Shown: positions 35,726 to 47,800 of the stretch, piece by piece
How the letters are laid out: each line of letters opens with the position of its first letter
Position numbering within the stretch: the first letter of the stretch is position 1
DNA from: Lepturacanthus savala
Lineage: Eukaryota; Chordata; Actinopteri; Scombriformes; Trichiuridae
Assembly: GCA_030544235.1 (NCBI GenBank)
Contig: CM060471.1
Location: 1,576,848 to 1,640,847, forward strand
Direction of reading: 5' to 3'
DNA: 64,000 nucleotides
Notes under the pieces: model-generated
Database searches by the model: none
Told to the model about the DNA's origin: nothing
What the model saw: only the letters and a program-made list of their open reading frames with translations
Program-made: the position numbers and the translations under genes

Positions 35726-38063
35726 CATTAGTACTATCAATTGCAGCTGTCTGTGATAACAGCTATAAAAAAGCTTGTTGAATTTAGTGTTCTACTGGAA
35801 GTCTGTTGCTATAAGTTGCTATAATATGGCTCTTCTGTCATGAAAAGTTGTAGTGAATAAAGTGAAAATGTAATGGCATTTATATACATATTGTCAGGGC
35901 TGATGTCAGCAGCTGACTCATGCTTTGTTGCATGAAATGTTACTTCAGGTAATAGACATACAATCATAGTCAGAGTGTAGTCTGACAATGTAGGTTTTAC
36001 CAGGTAATGTAACAGTGTTGTGCAGTGAACAGGTAACACAACAACACAACAGGTAACACAATTATTGAAACATTTGTACCTGATCTAGATATAAAATTTG
36101 GTAACGGTAAATTTACTATTAAAAAAAATATGAAAATGGTTACATTCATGAAATTCCACACATTTAAAATGCTCTAGAAATAGAAATTACAGTTATGGAT
36201 ATGTTAAGTTTTTAGGAACACAAGTTTTTTTCTTCAATGCAATGCGATTAAAAGAAAAAAAACCCTCACTTTTACCATTAACCCCTCCTGCAGCAGACAA
36301 TGAAGCTGCCAGAGATTCGCCGCACTGGAAGTCCTGGAAAGTGAAACCTGCATGACAACTCTGACTGCCTCTGAAATGACTAAGTTACTTTTTAGCTTTT
36401 AGCTTTTTAAATGTATGATTTTTATAATGGCTGCCAGGATCAGACTGGGAGGCTTTTTCAGGCCAGAAGTCATGTAACTAGGCCTCCCAGGCCTTGGCCC
36501 CAGACATGTTTACACCCACACCTACATCTACATCATCCCATCTGTGGAGGTGTTGCTCCACCAAATATTTTGGTAAGTCAAACTCAAGAGGTAGCCAGGG
36601 ACATGTACAACACAAATGCAGTATTTTTTTCAGAAAACATGTTGATTTCAAAATGAAGTTTTATACAGATACAGAATTGAATCCAGATAGATAATTGATT
36701 TTACTTCAATATCATTTTCATTATTCTGTGTTGATCATTAAAGCTTTGTGGTGAAATATCAAGAAAGTAATTACAGAGTAACTTCAATCAAAATATGTGG
36801 CCCTAGTTGTCTGGGCAACTGCTGTTTTGCCCTCCTCAGCTGATGTTGCCCTTCTGAGGAAAAATATAAAGGATTTCAGATTTCAACATTCAATTTTCAG
36901 AAATTTCCTCAAATAAATTTGTCCGGCTGAGTCAATCATTCAGATTCATCAGACACTGTATGAGAAAGGTAAAAGGCAGGGGTGGGTGGGGTAGGGGGGC
37001 ACGCATAACTTAAAAAAACAAAGTGCTGCACCGACCAGCTAATATGGGAAATCTCATGCTGCTCTGCACAGTCGCTCCGATCTAAAAGACATGGGGTTCT
37101 TTCCAATATCCTAACTCCCATCCTCGACCTTGTGGCCTCGCGCTTCCCTGATGCCGCACCTCTGTGGAGAAAACAATAAAGTTTCCTCGTTGTCAGCTTA
37201 GCTAATCTTTTGGGGGACTTTTCTCCATTTAACATGCCAATTGCAAATGAGAAAATTACCTTTAAATTGCACTTTTGCAAAATATTGAATTAAACTTCTG
37301 TTGTCAATAGCGTCATCACGAGGCCACAAGCACAAGGAAGATGGGAGTTAGGATAATTAGAAAGATAGTCTATCTCACTTGTGGTGCAACCGACCGGAAC
37401 TTACCTGCATAGCAACTCGAGACGAGACGACCGAGGTTTCTAAAGATACCGCAGCAGAAGAGTGACTGCCCTAACGAGTCTGAAAAGGTGAGCTTGAGAT
37501 GTACACAGTAAAACAAATGATCACTATCAACTTCTCTAAAATACAATGTCCAGTTTGTGACGTTTAGTGAGCCTACAGCCAGCTACTGTGCCACGTTTAG
37601 TTTAGGTAGCCTAGCAAAGAAAATCCAACAGCCCGCTAGGCTGTAGTCAACTGTTGACTGCAGCTGTTTTGTGGTAAAACCACAAAAGTTAGCCTACATG
37701 CATATCTGCTGATACATAGCCTAAAGATTTAGTTTTAGCCAGCAAGATGAATGATGGAAATAAGCATCATGTGAATTATTTCACTCAATATGATAAATAG
37801 CCATTGAATCTTAACTATTTTGGGTCATGTATGTTGTGTTAAAAACAACTAAATGAGGCATGTATTTTTGTTGTTGTTGCTGTTTGTGTTTTTTTTTTTT
37901 TTATCCACATAAATGTCAATTTTAAGCATTTTGGTATTTGGCCACATCATCCTCCAGCACCTTTATTTTCTTCTCTCTCTCTCTCCCTCCCAGCACCACC
38001 TTTTCTCTTCTTTCTACCTGGATATCTAGGCAAAGTCTCATCTCTCCTCTCCCTGTCTGGTCG
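35726..38063. other. gene-free sequence; possible orphan leader exon
   Basis: No coding region recognised. Around 37380-37488 base composition is less AT-rich and ends ctgaaaag|gtgagc, a splice-donor match; it could be a 5' leader exon of an unknown transcript, but nothing links it to a gene. T-run at 37890-37902. Confidence 0.35.
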
Positions 38064-38080
38064 CCACACACACACACACA

Positions 38081-38148
<68 letters not shown>
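38064..38148. repeat. (CA)n microsatellite
   Basis: About 85 bases of CA repeat with one interruption (caccac). Open frames through it (37922-38171) are artefacts. Confidence 0.95.
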
Positions 38149-38153
<5 letters not shown>

Positions 38154-38819
38154 TGCTGTCTGTGTGCTTGATACTGGGTGTTGGGGTGGACTGTTGGGGT
38201 GGGTGTTAATTGAACGAAACCAATCGTCTTGCCCTCCTCACTTACTGGGCTGAGTGGCCTCTCATTGGCCTGGACAAGTTGTACTTCAATTCCTCTTCAA
38301 GCAGAGAGGTTATTGGAGTAGTAATCTCACAGGGTTTAGAGAGTCAGTCTGTGGGAAAAACAAACATCAGGTAAAACCATCAAGATTTAGTGAAGAATCA
38401 TCATTAGTGGAATGAATGTCAAATGTTTTACTTCTTTCTGCATGGTTGGATCTATCAACCTCAGGCAACATTACATGTTACACGGCTTTGGGGCTATTTA
38501 CCCTGTTGTTGTAAGCAGACAAGTTCTGGTCACTATCCCCACATGGAAATGAGAGTGACTCATCCTCCACCTGGTTTTAACTCATTGACCACCAACAGTG
38601 CCACATAATCTCATATTCCTTTGAAAATTAAAATTTCAGGTCCACAAAGGGCAAGAACAGAACTTTGGTCCCAGGTTGTGTTTGTGCCCTTGCTGTTCTC
38701 AGTTACGATCTGTGCAGCTACTAACTAACTGGAGCACAGGGGTTTAAAAATATGTAGCAGCATATGAAGAGTCAACAAACCCTCCACCTCTAGATTATGG
38801 GGCCAGGACTCCTCTAAAG

Positions 38820-38890
38820 TACCACTCTGCTATCAGAGCCACAACCCCTGGCTTAGGAGGCCAATGTCTTCTCCATTAGGCCACTGAGGC
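38820..38890 (-). tRNA. tRNA-Arg(CCT)-like pseudogene
   Basis: Minus strand begins gcctcagtggcctaatgg, close to the 5' half of arginine tRNA-CCT. It has an anticodon arm tggc-ctcctaa-gcca (anticodon CCT). The 3' half is degenerate: the T-loop ttcgagt is replaced by tctgata and the acceptor 3' strand does not pair well. Likely a pseudogene or a SINE head. Confidence 0.6.
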
Positions 38891-38959
38891 TGTATGATTG
38901 GGTGGATGATCATTTCTGTTGACCAGGGATCCAGAGTGTGACCTGTGGATTCGCATACA

Positions 38960-39060
38960 CATAGTGTTTGTGTCATATGAGGAAGTTTCATGCTTTAATA
39001 ACATCAACATATCAACTTTACTCTGAGACTCAGTCCAACCAGTGAGACTGCATACTTTAT
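38960..39060 (+). repeat. about 100-bp local duplicate, copy 1
   Basis: Shares tgaggaagtttcatgcttta, then catatcaactttactctgag and gactgcatacttta with 39955-40045; each copy is followed directly by a CT/CA microsatellite. A segmental duplication in the region upstream of the NLR gene. Confidence 0.85.
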
Positions 39061-39073
39061 AGTAAAGAGATGA

Positions 39074-39221
<148 letters not shown>

Positions 39222-39289
39222 GTCTGCTTCATGCTTCACATTCTCTAGTTTTTGTGTCTGTGAAGAGTCCAGAAGTCAGATTTGTCTGA

Positions 39290-39388
39290 CCTGTAGAAGA
39301 GGTGGGACAGATAGGAGGAGCCTGTAGAGTAGGTGGGACATGTAGGAGGAGTCCAAGCGTCCTCCTACCTGTCTCACCTCCTCTACAG
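39290..39388. repeat. 31-bp tandem duplication plus inverted copy
   Basis: 39290-39320 and 39321-39351 are tandem copies (cctgtagaagaggtgggaca / cctgtagagtaggtgggaca). 39359-39388 is an inverted copy that can pair with 39322-39351 over 30 bp with about four mismatches and a 7-base loop. It ends next to the presumed leader exon of the NLR gene. Confidence 0.8.
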
Positions 39389-39467
39389 CTGAAAACAGCA
39401 CATCTGAGTAAAACAGGTTTCCCTCCATCCCTGGATGTTTGTCTTCAGCAGATCCGGCAGTTAGAGT
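39389..39467 (+). other. probable 5' leader exon of the NLR gene
   Basis: Ends ggcagttaga|gtaagt, a strong splice donor at 39466-39467. The first coding exon has an acceptor tttgacag at 40480, which would join it. The transcription start is not defined by the sequence. Confidence 0.5.
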
Positions 39468-39954
39468 AAGTTTGTTTCTCTAATCCTTCAACTTTCTCTT
39501 CAGGAACTGATGATAACTGACACTTTTAGCTTTCTTTCAGCTGCATTCAGTGTAAGTCAGTGAATGTTTTCTCTGCCAGACAGACACATCCTACATATTG
39601 ATTCTAATAAATGTGACGACAGGAGGCAGAAAAACTCTGATTGTTTAAACATATCATGTGATCTGTGGTCATTAAAGTGACAGATGCACATTATCTTTTC
39701 AGAGCTTCATCAATGAAGAGTAATCCTCCACATTTAATGCAGATTTTACATATATTATAACTGTGCTGATCAATAATCAATAATGGCTGATCATCAGCAT
39801 GTTAAACTGTGATTGATCAGTTATGATGTCAAAGAAAAAACAGCTAGAATGCCATGTCATGATATTACAGATAAAGATGTTTTACAGTGGATTCATTGAT
39901 TAGACTGATGTTTGTCATGTCACACGCACACACACACACAGTGCAGTGCCTGTG

Positions 39955-40040
39955 TCACATCATGAGGAAGTTTTATGCTTCAATAACTTCAACATATCAA
40001 CTTTACTCTGAGACTGAGTCCAACCAGCCAGACTGCATAC

Positions 40041-40043
<3 letters not shown>
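39955..40043 (+). repeat. about 100-bp local duplicate, copy 2
   Basis: Second copy of 38960-39060, lying about 990 bp downstream and also ending at a CA microsatellite. Confidence 0.85.

Positions 40044-40135
<92 letters not shown>
40044..40135. repeat. (CA)n microsatellite
   Basis: Uninterrupted CA run of about 90 bases. Confidence 0.95.
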
Positions 40136-40137
<2 letters not shown>

Positions 40138-40481
40138 TGTGTGGGAAAAGACCAAATGTTATACTGAACAATACATCACTGTTGTTGCATCTCCATTAAT
40201 TTGCTGCAGTTTGTAACATGACGTCCTTTCTACAGGACACTGATCAGTTTCAGTCCTTCTGCTCCTCAGTGAGTGTGAATCTTCCTCCAGCATCATATCA
40301 GCTTCATGACTCCATCTAGTGATGATAGAAGCAGCATCAGCTGATGCAGCTTTTCTCTGCTGCAGAAATAACAACTGATAGTTGGGACCTGACAGGAGAC
40401 ATGATGGAAACATGGTGGGAGCATGGTGTTTCCTCTTCAGGTGAAGCTACAAAGTAAGCGTGACTGATGTGATTTGACAGC

Positions 40482-43033
40482 ATGAGTCAGTGTGAGGACA
40501 CAAAACCCACGGATCACTCTGATCAAGAGTAAGTTGTTCTCAGTAATAATATCAGGACAATAAGACCTACAATGTAAAACAGGATAAATATTTTTCAGTT
40601 AAATTATTTGAAAATAGGAAAAAAATATTTAAGATAGGAAAATCATTGCTAGTAAATCAAATAGAATAAAGAACAACAGTTGTACATGATTGTATGTATG
40701 TGAAAACCGATTAAAACTGACTGTTTTTTTTAAATGCTTTAAAGAAGAATTTGATTGAATATGTAAACTTTAATAGAATAAGTTGTGTGTTTTCCTACCA
40801 GGATCCATTCTTTCTCCTCTGCTGAAAACTTGGGGCTTCATGGGACCCTCGTCCATGATGCCTCCAAGATGCCAGTCTCTGCTGGACTGGAACCTGAACC
40901 TGGACCTAGACCCAGCTGTGTATCCTTGAAGAGTGACCGATCAATGTCTCGGTTCATTAACTTAAAAGAGCAACGTCCTGCTGCAAAGAGGTGAGCTGTA
41001 ACAAAAGGTTAAATGCAAGTAAGTTTTAAATGTTTTTATCGAAATTTTTATTAAACACTCACAACATAAATACAAACAACAATCTGTTTAACAAACATTT
41101 ATATTCTTATATCTGAAGAGGTGAATAACCATGATAGAAAATGTAAGGAATGGACATCAAGGCAAGTTTATTTGTACAGCTCAAAATCACAGATATCAGA
41201 TATGCCTCAATGGGTCTCATGAGGTTCCTGATAGTCTAAACATATGCAGCACAACTAGGTTAGAGGCCAGCAAGGGCTAGTCCTACGGGGACGTCTGCCC
41301 CCTGGACTAAGACAGAAAGGTGGTTCCACAGGAGAGGAGCCTAATAGTTGAAGGCTCTGCCTCCCATTCTACTTCTAGAGACTCTGGAACCTCTTAAGTT
41401 GTATTCTGGGAGCGCTGTGTTCTACATGGATGATAAGGAACTATGAACTATGAAATGGAGACTGACCACTAAGAGCTTTGTAGGTTAGGAGATTTTGATA
41501 AAGAGTGTAAAGGCATTCACAGTCAGCGCTTTTATATGCTTTTTATGACTGCTGATACTCCACCACAGAAAATGTTTATACATAACTGTTAAAGTACTAC
41601 ATTTATAGGTTACAGTGATATAAAACTTCATATTGCTAGGTCTTTGGTTCAGATAAATAGACGCACATGTTACAATCATTCTTACTTTTCCCTCATTTCA
41701 CCCACACACAGCCAAGTGTACAGTCAGATCGGGGGGGGTTAATAATAATTATTAACACCTGCAACACACCCACTGGCACACATCTGCACTGGGATTGGTG
41801 AGAGCTGTTGGGACTAGACCAAAGAGACTCTGAGGTGAAAGCTACAAAGAGATGGAGCCGTTGATTCTCAGTGGGAGCAGCAGGACTAGAGAAGTTTCAC
41901 CATTATAGGGATCCTCTGATTTTCTTCTCACATCCAAATATCATTGATGGAGCTTCAGCTGCTGTTTGTCATCTGTTTGCTCATTCTTCATGGTTCCTCC
42001 ACAGAGTGGACTGGCAGACCTCACACGTTCCCAGTGGTCCGTCTGCCCAGCAGCATCAAACACAGCTTGACTCCATATTTAAGGTCTGTACATGTCCAAC
42101 AACTACTTTACATCTATTGTATCATATGTGTTGTATGTTTACATACTGACAGTTTGGACTTTACTTTGTTTGATCATTCATATGATATGACCACTGAAAA
42201 AAATGTAATTCATCAAGCCTTCAACAGGCACTTTGTTAATGATGGCTACCTATTTGGATAATTTGATGTGGGGCCCCTACTTAAGGAGGAGTCCATGTAC
42301 AGGCTATGCAAACTGTAGGTAATGACTCCCAGTTTCATCTCAAACCCTTAGCTGAAATCTTTGTCTGAAGCAAGCCATTGATGTCAGTAAACCAACTGGA
42401 CAGGATGGATTAGACCCCTCTTCCCTTTCTCTCTTAAAATTAGTTGCACCATTGATTTCAGAATAAATTGAAGCTGCAAGTAGCATCGAAGGCCCCTCGC
42501 TCCCTGGCACATGTCGGGGCGAGCGATACACTACAGAAACATTTGAAACAAGACACTCTAGTGCCTATGGGTCAGATTAGAACCTTGATTGAAGAGGTCA
42601 TCATATATATACCAATATATAATTGTTTTTAACATATTACCTTTGTTTGCTTTTGAAATGCTTTTAATTGCACTCATTTCCTACATTTCTGTATTGCACT
42701 GACATTTGTGAATATGTCAACTCAACAATGCTATAAATGAGTTAACTGCTCAGTGTATTTATCGAGTATAAGATCGAATGAATGAATGTAGTATTTTCTT
42801 CCAGCTGCTAGAGGAGAACATCATCACCTTCATGAAGAATGAGCTGAAGATCTTCCAGAAGGTTGTGAGTTCAGATTATGCAGAATGTTTAGAGAGTCCA
42901 AGGGAGGATGAGGAGGTGTTGGATGGTGAAGAGGAGGAGCAGAGGAGGAGGAGCAGAGAGGCATTTCTGAAGATCACACTACAATTCCTGAGGATTATGA
43001 AGCAGGAGAAGCTGGCTGCCTGTTTGTTGACCA
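40482..43033 (+). CDS. NLR N-terminal exons 1-4
   Basis: Exon 1 begins MSQCEDTKPTDHSDQ, close to the usual MSQCEE start of this family, and ends at GA|GTAAGT. Exon 2 (40802-40990) carries EPEPGPRPSCVSLKSDRSM. Exon 3 (42005-42083) reads SGPSAQQHQTQLDSIFK. Exon 4 (42805-43033) reads LLEENIITFMKNELKIFQ with an acidic DGEEEEQRRRSREAF stretch and ends in phase 1. In many paralogues the exon-2 motif is repeated several times; here it appears once. Confidence 0.88.
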
Positions 43034-45472
43034 GTAAGAGGATTTCTATAAAGATTCAAAATGATGGATCAAAGAGATGTTTACTGATGTCTCCAGAGAT
43101 AGAGGAACTCATGTTCATATGAGCATCTTTGAGGGAAACAAATGACCTTTATAGTTATTCATTGATCTTATTTCTTGTGTGTTCATTTAGGAACTGCAGC
43201 TGGCAGGTGTCAACGTAAAGTCAAGTCTAACCTGCAGCAGAAGGTCCAGTGTGTGTTTGAGGGGATCACTAAACCAGGAAACCCAACCTTTCTGAAAGAC
43301 ATGTTCACAGAGCTTCTTGTCACAGAAGGAGGGACAACAGAGGTCCATGATGAACATGAGGTCACACAGATTGAAACAGCATCTAGGAAACCAGACAGAC
43401 CAGCCATCAAGCAAGAACACATTTTGAAAGGCCCACCAGGAAGAGATGAACCAATCAGAACAGTGATGACAAAGGGAGTGGCTGGCATTGGGAAAACAGT
43501 CTTAACACAGAAGTTCACTCTGGACTGGGCTGAAGACAAATCCAACCAGGACATACACTTCACATTTCCATTCACTTTTAGAGAGCTGAATGTGCTGAAA
43601 GAGAAAAAGTACAGCTTGGTGCAACTTGTTCATCACTTCTTTACTGAAACCAAGGAAGCGGGAATCTGCAGGTTTGAAGACTTTAAGGTTGTGTTCATCT
43701 TTGATGGTCTGGACGAGTGTCGACTTCCTCTGGACTTCACCAACAACCAGATCCTGACTGATGTCACAGAATCCACCACAGTGGATGTGCTGCTGACAAA
43801 CCTCATCAGGGGGAACCTGCTTCCCTCTGCTTGCGTTTGGATAACCACACGACCTGCAGCAGCCAACCAGATCCCTGCTGAGTGTGTCAGCATGGTGACA
43901 GAGGTCAGAGGGTTCACTGACCCACAGAAGGAGGACTACTTCAGGAAGAGGTTCAGAGATGAGGAGCAGGCCAGAACCATTATCACCCATATCAAGACCT
44001 CACAAAGTCTCCACATCATGTGCCACATCCCAATCTTCTGCTGGATTGCTGCTACAGTTCTGGAGGAGATGTTGAAAAGCAGAGAGAGAGGAGAGCTGCC
44101 CAAGACCCTGACTGAGATGTACATCCACTTCCTGGTGATTCAAACCAAACTAAAAAACATCAAGTATGATAGAGGAGCTGAGGCAGATTCACCCTGGAGT
44201 CCAGACAGCAGGAAGATGATTGAGTCTCTGGGAAAACTGGCCTTTGAGCAGCTGCAGAAAGGAAACCTGATCTTCTATGAATCAGACCTGACAGAGTGTG
44301 GCATCGATATCAGAGCAGCCTCAGTGTATTCAGGAGTGTTTACACAGGTCTTTAAAGAGGAGAGAGGACTGTACCAGGACAAGGTGTTCTGCTTCATCCA
44401 TCTGAGTGTTCAGGAGTTTCTCGCTGCTCTTCATGTCCATCTGACATTCATCAACTCTGGAGTCAATCTGCTGGCAGAAGAAAAACCAACAACCCCAAAG
44501 TCTGAAACACATCTCCACCAGAGAGCTGTGGATGAGGCTTTGAAGAGTCCAAATGGACACCTGGACTTGTTCCTGCGCTTCCTCCTGGGTCTTTCACAGC
44601 AGACCAATCAGAGTCTCCTACAAGGTCTGCTGACACAGACAGGAAGAAGATCACAGACTAATCAAGAAATAGTTGAGTACATCAAGAAGAGGATCAATGA
44701 AAATCTGTCAGCAGAAAGAAGCATCAATTTGTTCCACTGTCTCAATGAACTCAATGATCATTCACTAGTGGAGCAGATCCACCAGTACCTGAATTCAGGA
44801 ATTCTCTCCACAGACAAACTGTCTCCTGCTCAGTGGTCAACTGTGGTCTTCATCTTACTGTCATCAGAAAAGTATCAGAACATGTTTGACCTGAGGAAAT
44901 ACTCTGCTTCAGAAGAGGCTCTTCTGAGGCTCCTGCCAGTGGTCAAAGCCTCCAACAAAGCTCTGTAAGTGTTTAGAATTTTTTGCTGTTTCATTTATTG
45001 TGATCCTATTGATTCTGACTGAAATGACTATTACTGCTTATTGTTACCTCTCTAGGCTGAGTGACAGTAACCTCTCAGAGAGAAGCTGTGCAGCTCTGTC
45101 TTCAGTTCTGAGCTCACAGTACACTACTTTGAGAGAGCTGGACCTGAGTAATAATGACTTGCAAGATTCAGGAGTGAAGCTTCTGTTGGCCGGAGTCAAA
45201 AATACATGCTGTACACTGGAAGGTCTCAGGTCAGATGAAGGGTTACAGACTATAAACTATAAAGCTCCACTATTTTTTCACAAGAAAGAGAATGTTTTTA
45301 TTTTCCAGTTTATCTTTTGTTGAATTAGAGTCTTTTACATTATAACACATATATGAACTCTGGCTGGGATAGAGAAACTAATCTTTGCTTAATAAATCAT
45401 GTGATTTTTTTATATCTTTACATTTTGTCTTTACGTTTGGATCACAAAGATTTAAAGTTGTGAGAGGAGTTT

Positions 45473-45522
<50 letters not shown>

Positions 45523-47071
45523 ATCCAAGTCCATGTTCAACATTCTAACCCTCACCCAAAATATCGTTTATCTTCTTGTTCATTATTCTCTCCAGAATGA
45601 CCCACTGTAACTTCTCAGAGAGAGGATGTGCAGCTCTGTCTTCTGTTCTAAGCCTACAGTCCTCTAACCTGAGAGAGCTGGACCTAAGTAACAACAATTT
45701 AAAGGATACAGGACTGAGAATTCTGTCTATTGGACTGAATAGTTCACACTGTTCATTGAAGACTCTCAGGTCAGGATTTAAATCTGAATGATATTAGTAG
45801 TAAACAGTGAAACAACATTAAACCTGTATAGGATTGTCTCAGCTGATATAAGTTGTCACAGGGGGTTCCCCCTCAAGCAGTTTCAGGGTAAACAGCAGAC
45901 TAGTCTCTATGACTGATACATGGAATCGGTGTGGTGTCACATCGTATGGTTTGAAATACTATTTTGTGTGTTTGCAGACTGTCAGGATGTCTGATCACAG
46001 AGGAAGGTTGTGCTTATCTGGCCTCAGCTCTGAGCTCCAACCCCTCCCATCTGAAAGAGCTGGACTTAAGCTACAATCATCCAGGAGACGCAAAAGAGAA
46101 ACTCAAGTCAAGATTGAAGGATCCACACTGCACACTGGATACTCTCAGGTATGGAGAGAAAAATTTGGAAATCTCAAATTAATTAGATTCAATTAGGGTT
46201 TTAGAGGAATTAACTGGTATCAATACCAGATTCAATTTGCCACTGGATTCAATTTAGATAAAAGTCTAGGACAGCCCAAACCCACACTTGACAAGAATAA
46301 TAAACAGTAGACTAGAGTGATGTAACGTGATGTTGGTGAAAGAGAAGCAGCTGCTCTGACCCCCCTCCTCCTTTCAGCCTGCAGCCTGCTGGAGTCCGAT
46401 GGTTGACACCAGGTCTGAGGAAGTGTAAGTGTGTTTTTCATTTGATTTATGAACTTCAAACTGTGACATCACTCATTCACATCCTGCTGAGGATGAAGAT
46501 GATGATGCATCAATAACTGCAGCTGTGTTGTGTCTCCTTGTTTCCATCAGATTCCTGTGAACTCACTCTGGATCCAAACACAGCGAACAGAAAACTCAAA
46601 CTGTCTGACAACAACAGGACGGTGACACATGTGGAGGAGGATCAGTCGTATCCTGATCATCCAGATAGATTTGATAACTGTCCTCAGCTTCTGTGTAGCA
46701 ATGATCTGACTGGTCGCTGTTACTGGGAGGTTGAGTGTAGAGGAGAGGTTTATATATCAGTGAGTTACAGAGGAATCAGGAGGAGAGGAGACATCTGCTG
46801 GTTTGGATTGAATGATCAGTCCTGGAGGCTGAGGTGCACTGATTATGGTTACTCTGCCTTGCACAATAACAGAGAAACTTACATCTGCTCCTCCTCTGTC
46901 TCTAACAGAGTAGCAGTGTATGTGGACTATCCTGCTGGTTCTCTGTCCTTCTACAGAGTTTCCTCTGACTCACTGATTCACCTCCACACCTTCAACACCA
47001 CATTCACTCAGCCTCTGTATCCTGGGTTTGGAGTCTGGGTTGGTTCCTCAATGTCCTTGTGTTCTCAGTAG
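40482..47071 (+). CDS. fish NLR (NLRC3-like) with FISNA, NACHT, LRR and B30.2 domains
   Basis: A spliced gene for an intracellular pattern-recognition/innate immune NTPase. Ten coding exons join with matching phase and GT-AG borders: 40482-40528, 40802-40990, 42005-42083, 42805-43033, 43191-44964, 45056-45229, 45596-45769, 45978-46148, 46378-46424, 46551-47071. They total 3405 nt (1134 residues) with no internal stop. The N-terminus (1-181) carries the fish-NLR motif PSCVSLKSDRSM near residue 53. FISNA is about 185-255. NACHT has Walker A GVAGIGKT at 277-284 and Walker B FDGLDE at 352-357. LRRs are 773-945 and PRY-SPRY 962-1134. No PYD or CARD is visible. Phase consistency argues it is intact. 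Fish carry many paralogues, so the exact orthologue cannot be named. Confidence 0.95.
41155..41480 (+). repeat. dispersed repeat in NLR intron 2
   Basis: Contains ggcaagtttatttgtacagc, ggttccacaggagaggagcc and aaggctctgcctcccattct, a stretch common in teleost introns and LINE-like tails. No coding content. Confidence 0.6.
42190..42475 (+). pseudogene. LINE reverse transcriptase fragment in NLR intron 3
   Basis: Plus-strand frames read VIHQAFNRHFVNDGYLFG, then AIDVSKPTGQDGLDPSSLSL and LKLVAPLISE. This resembles the endonuclease-RT junction of fish LINE ORF2 proteins (AIDVKKSTGxDGLDP). Stops and frame changes show decay. It is intronic and probably inert. Confidence 0.6.
43191..44964 (+). CDS. 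NLR large exon: FISNA-NACHT-winged helix
   Basis: A 1774-bp exon, the usual single large exon of fish NLRs. It starts after tttag|ga and reads CQRKVKSNLQQKVQCVFEGI (FISNA), then TASRKPDRPAIKQEHILKG, PPGRDEPIRTVMTKGVAGIG with GKT (Walker A, 43475-43498), VFIFDGLDECRLPL (Walker B, about 43691-43732), WITTRPAAANQIPAECV (sensor-1 region) and the winged-helix part FCFIHLSVQEFLAALHVHL. It ends CT|GTAAGT before the LRRs. The open frame to the left of 43191 is intronic. Confidence 0.95.
45056..46148 (+). CDS. NLR leucine-rich repeat exons 6-8
   Basis: Three exons of 174, 174 and 171 nt, each starting after a splice acceptor in phase 2. Each encodes about two LRR units: LRELDLSNNDLQDSGVKLL (exon 6), LRELDLSNNNLKDTGLRIL (exon 7) and LKELDLSYNHPGDAKEKL (exon 8). 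Exon 8 is a variant terminal unit in which the second half of the consensus has diverged. Many fish paralogues carry more of these cassette exons; three is a short array. A (TA)n microsatellite lies in the intron before exon 7. Confidence 0.93.
45476..45519. repeat. (TA)n microsatellite
   Basis: Uninterrupted TA run in the intron between LRR exons 6 and 7. Confidence 0.95.
46378..47071 (+). CDS. NLR linker exon and C-terminal PRY-SPRY (B30.2) exon
   Basis: A 47-nt linker exon (46378-46424, LQPAGVRWLTPGLRK) joins the final exon 46551-47071. PRY: CELTLDPNTANRKLKLSDNN. SPRY: CYWEVECRGEVYISVSYRG, GDICWFGLNDQSW and RVAVYVDYPAGSLSFYRV. The LDP and WEV signature motifs are present. The stop is TAG at 47069-47071. 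B30.2 domains are ligand-recognition modules also found in TRIM proteins; in fish NLRs they are presumed to contribute to target recognition. Confidence 0.95.
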
Positions 47072-47689
47072 GTCCTGTCACAGAAACGTTCTCATTTTAT
47101 TTAAACAGAACATGGTTTCCACATGATCCACAGTTTGATTCTCAGTTACATACAATAATTCTTCAATTTCAGTGGAGATAGCATGACTGTTTCTTTCATG
47201 ATGGATTCTAGAACTCCCAGCTTGGTGATCACATTTTATTTTACAACATTGGCTAAGAGCATTCCATTCTGCCTCTTCAAACATTTGTGCCATGTAAAAG
47301 CAAACAATGAAAGTGATTTACCACAATTTCACCCTACAAAGATCATCAGTTTCGATAGTTCAAAGACCCAAAAGACAGTGACACTGAGCAGACGTACCAG
47401 AACATCAGATAATGATTAGTCCCTTTTTTGGGCCATTGAAGCCATGACATCAGCATTCCTGAACCACAGGAAACACAGTAAGGTGAATGTTAACATGCAA
47501 ATGATATTTTGTTTTAGGTTTAATTTTCTGTTCCAAATCAGATCCTTTTTGCTTACTTTGAAATCGCCTAATTGCGATGAGGGAGCAGCAGAAACATTCT
47601 GGGCCCATAACCCAGAGGTCGAGGCATGGAATCTATCCTCTGCTATCTTTGTTTTATTTTTGTTGCACCACTGCAGTACGACATTTGGT

Positions 47690-47800
47690 CCCTAATTACT
47701 ACCTCCGCCAAGGAGATTATGTTTTTGCTGCCATTTTTCTCTCCATTCGTTAGCAAGATAACTCAAAATGTTCAGCCTGGATTTCTACATTGTGGTAATT
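47690..47800 (+). repeat. dispersed repeat ('tacctccRccaaggagg' family), copy 2
   Basis: Reads attactacctccgccaagg, gcaagataactcaaaatg and gcctggattt; opposite orientation to the copy at 35555-35725. Confidence 0.7.

Noticed and set aside
37380..37488. First exon of the NLR gene
   Set aside because: Has a splice-donor match but nothing ties it to the NLR; a closer leader exon with good donor exists at 39467.
37922..38171. Open frames of CV or HT repeats
   Set aside because: They are translations of the CA microsatellite.
39887..40216. Open frame with a long HT run
   Set aside because: It reads through the CA microsatellite at 40044-40135.
43502..43990. 162-codon minus-strand open frame inside the NACHT exon
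   Set aside because: Antisense shadow of the NLR exon.
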